5,777 nt of DNA from an uncultured Clostridia bacterium. Lineage in GTDB: Bacteria; Bacillota; Clostridia; Lachnospirales; CAG-274. Shown here piece after piece: positions 1-4,567 of the stretch. The notes under the pieces are model-generated. The model had not been told where the DNA came from, did no database searches, and saw only the letters and a program-made list of their open reading frames with translations. The stretch spans positions 1 to 5,777 of the forward strand of contig CANRCU010000156.1 in the NCBI GenBank assembly GCA_947629215.1, in the 5' to 3' direction. The stretch's first letter is position 1. Each line of letters begins with the position of its first letter. The position numbers were made by a program, and so were the translations under genes.

Positions 1-375
1 CCCGAATATGACCGAGCTTATAAGCGACACACGCCCCTGAAAATTGAATATCCACCTTGAATAATCCCAAAGCCGTTTGCCGAGCACAGCCTCGATAATT
101 ACCGAGCTGATATATTCCATAACGGTCACTACCGCCATACTCCCAAAAAACACGGGCGTAGGTTTATGTTTTTCACGCTTGAATATCTTTGCGACCGTCA
201 GCGAGAACACCCCGTATATCAGGCACACAGGCAGATGCAGAAAACCGCGGTTCTCAAGCCGTCCGTTCACCACAAAACCCGCGATTATCTCGTATAGCCA
301 GCCAAAAAAGCCGCACATCACCAACTCAATGAAAAATATCCAGAAACGTTTTGTTTTTTCGATAAACCTGCTCAT
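1..375 (-). CDS. CmpB-family integral membrane protein (putative ABC-transporter type IV), 3' end cut by window edge
   Basis: The reading frame from the ATG at 375 is open through position 1, giving 125 residues (M-S-R-F-I-E-K...) with the C-terminus beyond the window. The start is supported by GAAGGT about 7 nt upstream; the ATG at 380 meets a stop after two codons. Hydrophobic segments at about residues 12-34, 46-64, 74-97 and from 117 indicate a multi-spanning inner-membrane protein. The blocks FFGWLYE (23-29), NRGFLHLPVCLIYG (42-55), MEYISS (86-91) and LWDYS plus FNFQGRVSL (102-118) are the conserved signature I recognise from the ABC_trans_CmpB family (Pfam PF06541). The biochemical role of that family is not established; the transporter label is historical. 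It follows glgB by 43 nt on the same strand with no visible terminator, so co-transcription is likely, but a functional link to glycogen is only inference. Confidence 0.82.
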   Translation of the reverse strand, partial: MSRFIEKTKRFWIFFIELVMCGFFGWLYEIIAGFVVNGRLENRGFLHLPVCLIYGVFSLTVAKIFKREKHKPTPVFFGSMAVVTVMEYISSVIIEAVLGKRLWDYSRWIFNFQGRVSLISSVIFG

Positions 376-418
376 AACATACCTTCACTTAATTGAAAGA
401 TTTTGCGAAATTTTCGGC

Positions 419-2635
419 TCAGCCCTCGCTTTTAAGTATAACAACACCCAAAGGCGGCATTCTCAGCGTAATGCTGTTTTCCCTGCCGTGAGATTCGCTC
501 TTTGCGGTGTAAAGCGGCTGAGTGTTTATGACTCCGCTGCCGCCGAACTCCGGAGCGTCCGAATTTAAAATTTCGTGCCATACGCCCTCAAAAGGCATAC
601 CCATTTTAAACTCTTCATAGGCATTTGGCGTGAAATTGCATATAACAACAAGGGTGTCTTTCTTTTCCCTGCCCTTTCTGATAAAGGTGTAAGTACTTCT
701 GTCGCCGTCGTTTGCGTCTATCCACTCAAAGCCGTCGCTGCCGTTGTCTTTGACCCAGAGCGCTTCGTTTTCCAGATAAACATGGTTGAGCCGTTTTACA
801 TAGTCAAGCATGGTCTGATGATGCTGATATTCCAAAAGGAACCAGTCAAGCGGGCGTTTTTCGTTCCATTCTATGAACTGACCGAACTCGCCGCCCATAA
901 ACAGCAGTTTTTTGCCGGGGAAACCGAACATAAAGCCATAAGCCGCGCGCAGATTCGCAAATTTCTGCCACAGGTCGCCGGGCATTTTATCCAGCATGGA
1001 TTTTTTACCGTGTACGACCTCGTCATGGCTTAATACAAGTATGAACTTTTCCGTATAAGCATATACCATACCAAAGGTAAGATTATTATGGTGATATTTC
1101 CTGTAAATGGGGTCTTTGCCCATATATTCCAGAAAATCGTTCATCCAGCCCATGTTCCACTTCATTGTGAACCCGAGACCGCCGTCCTCGGTCGCCCTTG
1201 TTATAAACGGCCATGATGTGGATTCCTCGGCTATCATATGCGCATAGGGATTTCTCTTTATCATTATCGAATTAAGGTGTTTCAAAAACTCTATCGCGTC
1301 AAGATTTTCCGTACCGCCGTATTGGTTCGGGACCCATTGACCGTCGGCTTTTGCATAATTGAGATAAAGCATTGAGGAAACGGCGTCCACACGCAGACCG
1401 TCTATATGAAATTTTTCGACCCAATAAAGCGCATTTGCTATAAGGAAGTTCTTGACTTCGTTCCTGCCGAAGTTAAAGATATGCGTACCCCATTCGGCGT
1501 GTTCGCCCTGACGGGGATCCTCATGCTCGTAAAGCGCCGAACCGTCAAAATACGCAAGCCCGTGCGCGTCTTTCGGGAAATGAGCGGGTACCCAATCCAA
1601 AAATACGCCTATGCCTGCCTCGTGGCATCTGTCCACAAAACGCATAAATTCTTCGGGCGTTCCGTAGCGGCTTGTCGGGGCATAATACCCCGTCACCTGA
1701 TAGCCCCACGAACCGTCGTAGGGATGTTCCTCAACGGGCAGCAGCTCAATATGCGTGTAACCCATTTCTTTTATATACGGTATAAGCTCGTCCGCAAGCT
1801 CGGTATAGGTGAGGAAACTGTTTTCCTCGTCGTCGGAGCGTTTCCACGAACCGAGGTGCATTTCGTAAATATTCATCGGGGCATCGAATTTATCCCTGGT
1901 TGCAAGGCTCTCATACCAGTCCTTATCGTTCCATTTATAAGAATTTATATCGAAAATAAGCGAAGATGTACTCGGTCTTAATTCGGCAAACTTACCGTAG
2001 GGGTCTTGTTTTTGTATGATAGCGCCCGTGGACGACTTTATTTCAAACTTGTAATTATCACCGTTTTGCAGACCGGGTATAAATATCTCCCATATGCCGG
2101 AGTTCTGCAAAAGACGCATGGTGTTGCGCCTGCCGTCCCATGAATTAAACTCGCCTATAACGCTGACACGCCTTGCGTTGGGCGCCCATACGCCAAAGGC
2201 AACGCCTGCGATACCGTCTATAACTTTGGGATTTGCGCCTAATTTTTCGTATATTTGATAATGCGTACCCTGATTGAAAAGGTAAATGTCCTCGTCGTCT
2301 ATGGTGGGCATGAACGAATAGGCATCATAGGTTTCCCACGAGTCGCCGCTTACGCCTTTTATATCAAATTTATATCTGAACCACTTCTGGCGGTCGGGGA
2401 TGACCACCTCAAAAAAACCGTCGTCATGAATTTTCTCCATTTCGTAGCGGCGTGAAGAAAAAGCGTCGTCCACAACGGTTATCGACTCTGCCTGCGGTAT
2501 GAACGCGCGCACGACCATGCCGTCGTTATCGCCAAGCTTTATCTCATGCATACCGAGTATTCTGTGAGGATCGCCGAACGAGGCGTCCACTATCTGTTTA
2601 AGTTCGTTCATTTTTATTGTTGTAAGCATTTTCAT
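419..2635 (-). CDS. glgB: 1,4-alpha-glucan (glycogen) branching enzyme, GH13_9
   Basis: Cytosolic enzyme that cuts alpha-1,4 chains of glycogen and re-attaches them as alpha-1,6 branches. The 738-residue product has the full long-form architecture: N1 domain (about 10-115, with DASFGDPHRILGMH), CBM48 (about 141-235, with FGVWAPNARRVSVIGEFNSWDG), GH13 barrel (about 255-600) and a C-terminal beta domain ending PPLGVVIL. Catalytic residues fit the family: nucleophile D417 in DGLRVDAVSSM, acid/base E470 in IAEEST, transition-state D538 in LSHDEVVHGK; region I is DWVPAHF (347-353). The length is close to the 728 residues of E. coli GlgB and longer than forms lacking N1. Start choice: AAGGGGG lies only 1 nt before the ATG at 2635 but 7 nt before the in-frame ATG at 2629 (codon 3), so 2629 may be the true start. 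No other glg gene is visible in the window. It is read from its own promoter and probably with the CmpB-like gene. Confidence 0.97.
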   Translation of the reverse strand: MKMLTTIKMNELKQIVDASFGDPHRILGMHEIKLGDNDGMVVRAFIPQAESITVVDDAFSSRRYEMEKIHDDGFFEVVIPDRQKWFRYKFDIKGVSGDSWETYDAYSFMPTIDDEDIYLFNQGTHYQIYEKLGANPKVIDGIAGVAFGVWAPNARRVSVIGEFNSWDGRRNTMRLLQNSGIWEIFIPGLQNGDNYKFEIKSSTGAIIQKQDPYGKFAELRPSTSSLIFDINSYKWNDKDWYESLATRDKFDAPMNIYEMHLGSWKRSDDEENSFLTYTELADELIPYIKEMGYTHIELLPVEEHPYDGSWGYQVTGYYAPTSRYGTPEEFMRFVDRCHEAGIGVFLDWVPAHFPKDAHGLAYFDGSALYEHEDPRQGEHAEWGTHIFNFGRNEVKNFLIANALYWVEKFHIDGLRVDAVSSMLYLNYAKADGQWVPNQYGGTENLDAIEFLKHLNSIMIKRNPYAHMIAEESTSWPFITRATEDGGLGFTMKWNMGWMNDFLEYMGKDPIYRKYHHNNLTFGMVYAYTEKFILVLSHDEVVHGKKSMLDKMPGDLWQKFANLRAAYGFMFGFPGKKLLFMGGEFGQFIEWNEKRPLDWFLLEYQHHQTMLDYVKRLNHVYLENEALWVKDNGSDGFEWIDANDGDRSTYTFIRKGREKKDTLVVICNFTPNAYEEFKMGMPFEGVWHEILNSDAPEFGGSGVINTQPLYTAKSESHGRENSITLRMPPLGVVILKSEG

Positions 2636-2682
2636 GCCCCCTTCTCTTTGGTTTTTTGACTGACCGATATTCTCTGATATAT

Positions 2683-2710
2683 ATTATACCACATAACCAA
2701 AAAAAATCAA
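2683..2710 (-). promoter_or_regulatory. Predicted SigA-type extended -10 promoter of glgB
   Basis: Read on the minus strand, TTGATT (2710-2705) and TATAAT (2688-2683) are 16 nt apart. The -10 is preceded by TGG, making a TGnTATAAT extended -10. Transcription would begin near 2676, giving a leader of about 40 nt before the glgB start. The -35 matches the consensus at only four of six positions; the extended -10 would compensate. I see no operator-like symmetry around it. Confidence 0.7.
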
Positions 2711-2789
2711 ACATTTGTTTTTGAATAAGTGAAAATATTATAAAAAAATTGTCGAATCATAAAAAAAATTATAAAATTTGTGAATGATA

Positions 2790-2818
2790 TTGACATTTTT
2801 AGTCTTGTGTATTATAAT
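2790..2818 (+). promoter_or_regulatory. Perfect-consensus SigA promoter of the rubrerythrin gene
   Basis: TTGACA (2790-2795), a 17-nt spacer and TATAAT (2813-2818) match the housekeeping consensus in every position and in spacing. Transcription should start near 2825, leaving a short leader of about 27 nt before the ATG at 2852. A promoter this strong normally needs repression, which fits the inverted repeat lying over its -10. Confidence 0.88.
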
Positions 2819-2826
2819 ATACACAA
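2805..2826. promoter_or_regulatory. Candidate operator: 8-bp perfect inverted repeat centred on the rubrerythrin -10
   Basis: TTGTGTAT (2805-2812) and ATACACAA (2819-2826) are exact reverse complements separated by 6 nt, and those 6 nt are the TATAAT box itself. A dimeric repressor bound here would cover the -10 and start point. The half-site does not clearly match PerR, Rex or Fur boxes, so the regulator is unassigned. Chance symmetry is possible in AT-rich DNA, but the GTGT/ACAC parts are not simple A/T. Confidence 0.5.
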
Positions 2827-2837
2827 TAAATTTTATT

Positions 2838-2843
2838 AGGAGG
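2838..2843 (+). promoter_or_regulatory. Ribosome binding site AGGAGG that fixes the rubrerythrin start
   Basis: A consensus AGGAGG lies 8 nt before the ATG at 2852 but only 2 nt before an in-frame TTG at 2846. The spacing selects ATG 2852, which gives a protein beginning MKKFVC, as expected for an N-terminal rubredoxin-like domain. Confidence 0.9.
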
Positions 2844-2851
2844 TATTGGAT

Positions 2852-3394
2852 ATGAAAAAATTTGTATGTATTATCTGCGGTTATGTTCACGAGGGCGATT
2901 GTCCGCCCGAAAAATGTCCACAGTGCGGCGCGCCCGCTTCCAAGTTTGAGGAACAAAAAGGCGAGCTTACATGGGCTGACGAACACAGAATAGGCATTGT
3001 TGAAGGACTTCCCGAAGATATTATAAACGATCTCAGAAATAACTTCAACGGCGAATGTTCAGAAGTCGGTATGTACCTTGCAATGAGCCGTCAGGCAGAC
3101 CGCGAGGGCTATCCCGAGGTTGCGGAGGCTTACAAGCGCATAGCTTTTGAAGAAGCTGAGCATGCGGCTAAATTTGCCGAAATTTTGGGCGAAGTTGTTA
3201 CAAACTCAACAAAGAAAAACCTTCAGATGCGTGTTGATGCCGAAAACGGCGCAACGGCAGGTAAATTTGACCTTGCAAAAAGAGCCAAGGCGCTTAATCT
3301 TGACGCTATACACGACACCGTGCATGAAATGGCTAAAGACGAGGCAAGACACGGCTGCGCATTCCTTGGTTTGCTGAACAGATATTTTAAGTGA
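2852..3394 (+). CDS. Reverse rubrerythrin (N-terminal rubredoxin domain, C-terminal ferritin-like diiron domain)
   Basis: The 180-residue product is a cytosolic non-heme iron protein expected to reduce hydrogen peroxide, and possibly oxygen, with electrons from NAD(P)H through rubredoxin-type partners; this role is known for clostridial reverse rubrerythrins and inferred here. The rubredoxin-like module comes first: C6-x2-C9 and C22-x2-C25, with the knuckles CIICG and CPQCG. The four-helix ferritin-like domain follows (about 52-178), with likely diiron ligands E68 or E71 in NGECSEVGMY, E101 and H104 in FEEAEH, E131 in DAENGAT, and E164 and H167 in DEARHG. Classical rubrerythrins have the opposite order, with the rubredoxin module last. 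C17 is an extra cysteine outside the metal site. It is monocistronic: its own strong promoter with a candidate operator upstream and an intrinsic terminator downstream. No symbol is given because rbr naming varies for this subtype. Confidence 0.95.
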   Translation: MKKFVCIICGYVHEGDCPPEKCPQCGAPASKFEEQKGELTWADEHRIGIVEGLPEDIINDLRNNFNGECSEVGMYLAMSRQADREGYPEVAEAYKRIAFEEAEHAAKFAEILGEVVTNSTKKNLQMRVDAENGATAGKFDLAKRAKALNLDAIHDTVHEMAKDEARHGCAFLGLLNRYFK

Positions 3395-3402
3395 TTTTTA
3401 TT

Positions 3403-3447
3403 GGGGCGTCGCCCCCTTTGAAAAGACTTGACCGAAAACTTTTGTTT
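3403..3447 (+). repeat. Repeat copy A, upstream modules (degenerate), after rubrerythrin
   Basis: It starts 8 nt after the rubrerythrin stop. GGGGC-GTC-GCCCC (3403-3415) forms a 5-bp hairpin, followed by a shortened relative of the CAAGCC...GGCTTG module (CTTTGAAAAGACTTGACC, about 3416-3433) and AAAACTTTTG. The order and sequence match copies B and D; copy A lacks the ATACCCCGCAAGC portion, so the second hairpin is lost. It leads directly into the CCCCTAAAG terminator. Confidence 0.6.
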
Positions 3448-3452
3448 ACCCC

Positions 3453-3482
3453 CCCCTAAAGCTACCCTTTAGGGGCGTTTTT
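3453..3482 (+). terminator. Intrinsic terminator of the rubrerythrin gene
   Basis: CCCCTAAAG (3453-3461) and CTTTAGGGG (3467-3475) form a perfect 9-bp stem with a 5-nt loop, followed by CG and five Ts (3478-3482). It lies 58 nt after the stop codon. The same stem halves recur in the terminator at 4464-4490 in the other orientation. Confidence 0.88.
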
Positions 3483-3501
3483 ATATGGAGCATAAAGGCT
3501 A

Positions 3502-3529
3502 TTGACATTTTCAAAGGGGCAGTTATAAT
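3502..3529 (+). promoter_or_regulatory. Strong SigA promoter of the 175-aa orphan gene
   Basis: TTGACA (3502-3507), a 16-nt spacer and TATAAT (3524-3529) are both perfect hexamers. Transcription would begin near 3535, with a leader of about 52 nt. The surroundings TATTGACATTTT and TTATAATAT are shared with the rubrerythrin promoter, but the inverted repeat found there is absent. It lies just after the rubrerythrin terminator, so the gene is an independent unit. Confidence 0.82.
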
Positions 3530-3587
3530 ATTGATATATAGAAAATATGCGTAACACAGGGTTTGATAAATAAGGGAGTATTCTGAT

Positions 3588-4115
3588 ATGCTGTTTGTGC
3601 AATGTATCACTTTGCGATATGAAAAAGACGTTCGATATGCAAATTATGCCAATCAAAGAAGGTCAATAAAGTTTTGGAAATTACCGGATGTAAAGCCGCC
3701 GGAGAATGAGATCATTTTTTCAAATGTGTATCTTTATCAGACGGTCGAGAAAATAAATTGTTGTCGTAACGACTTGAAATCGTTCGGGAACGAATGTTTT
3801 GATAAAGACGGACCTGTTAGTGCGGTGTTTTCAGGCAGAATTGCCGTTGCAAAAGAAGATCCTGTTTTCAAAATCAAATATTGCAGGAAAAAGGAACTCG
3901 GGTCTTACAAAACAAAAATAATCCTCAACCCGAATGAGTACGGACGAATTATTTTTAATCAACGCGGAACATATAGCGATACGGGAATTTGGTATTATGA
4001 TTTGATAATTTATAATTTCGTCAATGCCGGCTATACGGCATTTCATGATAAAATATTTTTTCGGAAAACACCGGAACATGAATTTACCGATATGCGGTAT
4101 CTTAGATATAGCTGA
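3588..4115 (+). CDS. Unrecognised 175-residue protein
   Basis: I do not recognise a family. The frame is supported by a perfect-hexamer promoter and AAGGGAG (3572-3578) 9 nt before the ATG, so it is very likely a real gene. The product has no signal peptide or membrane segment and is probably cytosolic. It is rich in aromatic residues, especially Tyr and Phe (for example GIWYYDLIIYNF at 133-144), and in Lys/Arg. Five cysteines (C6, C58, C59, C70, C99) form no evident metal motif. Alternating hydrophobic stretches (FSGRIAVA 81-88, YKTKIILNP 107-115, GRIIFNQRG 119-127) suggest a mostly beta or mixed fold. Codon use looks more AT-rich and less biased than in glgB or rubrerythrin, which may indicate transfer. 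It lies between direct repeat copies A and B. Immunity, phage-derived or small regulatory proteins are possible but unsupported. Confidence 0.78.
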   Translation: MLFVQCITLRYEKDVRYANYANQRRSIKFWKLPDVKPPENEIIFSNVYLYQTVEKINCCRNDLKSFGNECFDKDGPVSAVFSGRIAVAKEDPVFKIKYCRKKELGSYKTKIILNPNEYGRIIFNQRGTYSDTGIWYYDLIIYNFVNAGYTAFHDKIFFRKTPEHEFTDMRYLRYS

Positions 4116-4151
4116 AAAATTTTATTAGACGAGGCGCTGCCCCATACCCCG

Positions 4152-4173
4152 CAAGCCTTTTGAAAAAGGCTTG
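4152..4173. repeat. Repeat copy B hairpin module
   Basis: CAAGCCTTTT (4152-4161) and AAAAGGCTTG (4164-4173) can pair as a 9-bp stem with a 4-nt loop (or 10 bp with 2 nt). With the preceding CCCCG it matches, over 27 nt with one mismatch, the minus-strand sequence of copy D at 4507-4533. It lies 36 nt after the stop of the 175-aa gene. No T-tract follows, so it is not a standard terminator by itself. Confidence 0.75.
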
Positions 4174-4245
4174 ACCTAAAACTTTATAGTGGACAGTCAA
4201 AGTAATATTCTAAAAGGCAAGCCCCGCAAATGATCTCCGTTGCGT

Positions 4246-4324
4246 CCCGCTTTTTCCTAAGCGAAAAATTGCTTTTCGTTTACGAAAAGTAAAATTTTTT
4301 GCTTAGCCTTCAGAAAAAAGCGGG
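4246..4324. repeat. Long nested imperfect hairpin inside the 212-nt element
   Basis: The outer arms CCCGCTTTTT (4246-4255) and AAAAAGCGGG (4315-4324) are exact complements. Within them CTAAGC (4257-4262) pairs with GCTTAG (4301-4306), AAAAATT (4264-4270) with AATTTTT (4293-4299), and CTTTTCG (4272-4278) with CGAAAAG (4283-4289) around a TTTA loop. The total is roughly 30 paired bases with small bulges, symmetric enough to form on either strand. Confidence 0.7.
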
Positions 4325-4456
4325 CAGGGGTATGGGGCAGCGCCCCATTTAGATAAATAAAAAACAGCCTCACGGAGAAACATTTGCGTGTTTGCAGTAG
4401 AGTTAATTTATTTGTAGTGTTTGAAAAGTGTGTTGATAAAATAAAAATCCAATCGT

Positions 4457-4490
4457 ATAAAACAACCCCTAAAGGGCACCTTTAGGGGTT
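4457..4490 (-). terminator. Intrinsic terminator downstream of RNase Y
   Basis: AACCCCTAAAGG (4464-4475) and CCTTTAGGGGTT (4479-4490) form a perfect 12-bp stem with a 3-nt loop. On the minus strand the stem is followed by GTTTTAT (4463-4457); on the plus strand it is followed by AAATAAAAG, so it works best for minus-strand transcripts coming from RNase Y, 78 nt after its stop. The stem is related to the rubrerythrin terminator. Confidence 0.8.
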
Positions 4491-4506
4491 AAATAAAAGT
4501 TTTCGC

Positions 4507-4549
4507 CAAGCCTTTTACAAAAGGCTTGCGGGGTTTGGGGCAGAACCCC
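4507..4549 (-). repeat. Repeat copy D: paired hairpins after RNase Y
   Basis: Read on the minus strand, GGGGTT...AACCCC (4549-4530) is followed by CAAGCCTTTTGT and AAAAGGCTTG (4528-4507), and then by AAAACTTTTATTT leading into the terminator. The module order equals copies A and B on the plus strand, so A and D are inverted relative to each other, each immediately 3' of a gene. Confidence 0.75.
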
Positions 4550-4567
4550 AATTAAATAATAAAAAAT

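Larger units (their letters stand above)
4133..4344. repeat. Non-coding element of about 212 nt with perfect 18-bp inverted ends (MITE-like or structured repeat)
   Basis: GGCGCTGCCCCATACCCC (4133-4150) and its exact reverse complement (4327-4344) bracket 176 nt without a credible ORF. Inside are the hairpin 4152-4173 and a long nested hairpin over 4246-4324. The short word TTAGA occurs just outside both ends (4125-4129 and 4349-4353) but does not abut them symmetrically, so a target duplication is not convincing. No transposase is present. It may be a non-autonomous mobile element, or two oppositely oriented copies of the local 3'-end repeat (B and C) fused head to head. Confidence 0.6.
4116..4567. 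other. Gene-free 452-nt region made mainly of repeats
   Basis: Between the stop of the 175-aa gene and the stop of RNase Y there is no supportable CDS. It holds the inverted-end element (4133-4344), the second GGGGC-AGC-GCCCC hairpin (4334-4346, copy C), about 110 nt of AT-rich DNA (4350-4460) in which I see only a weak promoter-like pair (4433-4461), the minus-strand terminator (4457-4490) and copy D (4507-4549). Confidence 0.75.

Noticed and set aside
575..1033. Plus-strand open frames over glgB, including 77-568, 575-1033, 1406-1981 and 2255-2455
   Set aside because: They overlap glgB or the CmpB-like gene, whose proteins show clear family motifs; the plus-strand frames have no such motifs or ribosome sites.
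2737..2742. Second minus-strand TATAAT upstream of glgB
   Set aside because: No -35-like hexamer at acceptable spacing; the TGG-extended -10 at 2683-2691 is better.
2811..2826. PerR box in the rubrerythrin promoter
   Set aside because: The left half resembles TTATAAT but the right half mismatches at most positions; the true symmetry is TTGTGTAT/ATACACAA.
2846..3394. TTG start for the rubrerythrin two codons upstream of the ATG
   Set aside because: It is only 2 nt from AGGAGG; the ATG at 2852 has ideal 8-nt spacing.
3547..3573. Eight-codon upstream ORF (MRNTGFDK) in the leader of the 175-aa gene, its stop overlapping the ribosome site
   Set aside because: No ribosome binding site precedes it and no regulatory codon run or attenuator is visible; chance is sufficient.
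3831..4079. Minus-strand frame inside the 175-aa gene
   Set aside because: No promoter or ribosome site on the minus strand, whereas the plus-strand gene has both.
4125..4353. TTAGA target-site duplication around the 212-nt element
   Set aside because: The two copies are 3 and 4 nt from the inverted ends, not flush, and the word is short and AT-rich.
3395..4567. CRISPR array
   Set aside because: The repeats are unevenly spaced, in both orientations and hairpin-modular, with no regular spacers or cas genes.
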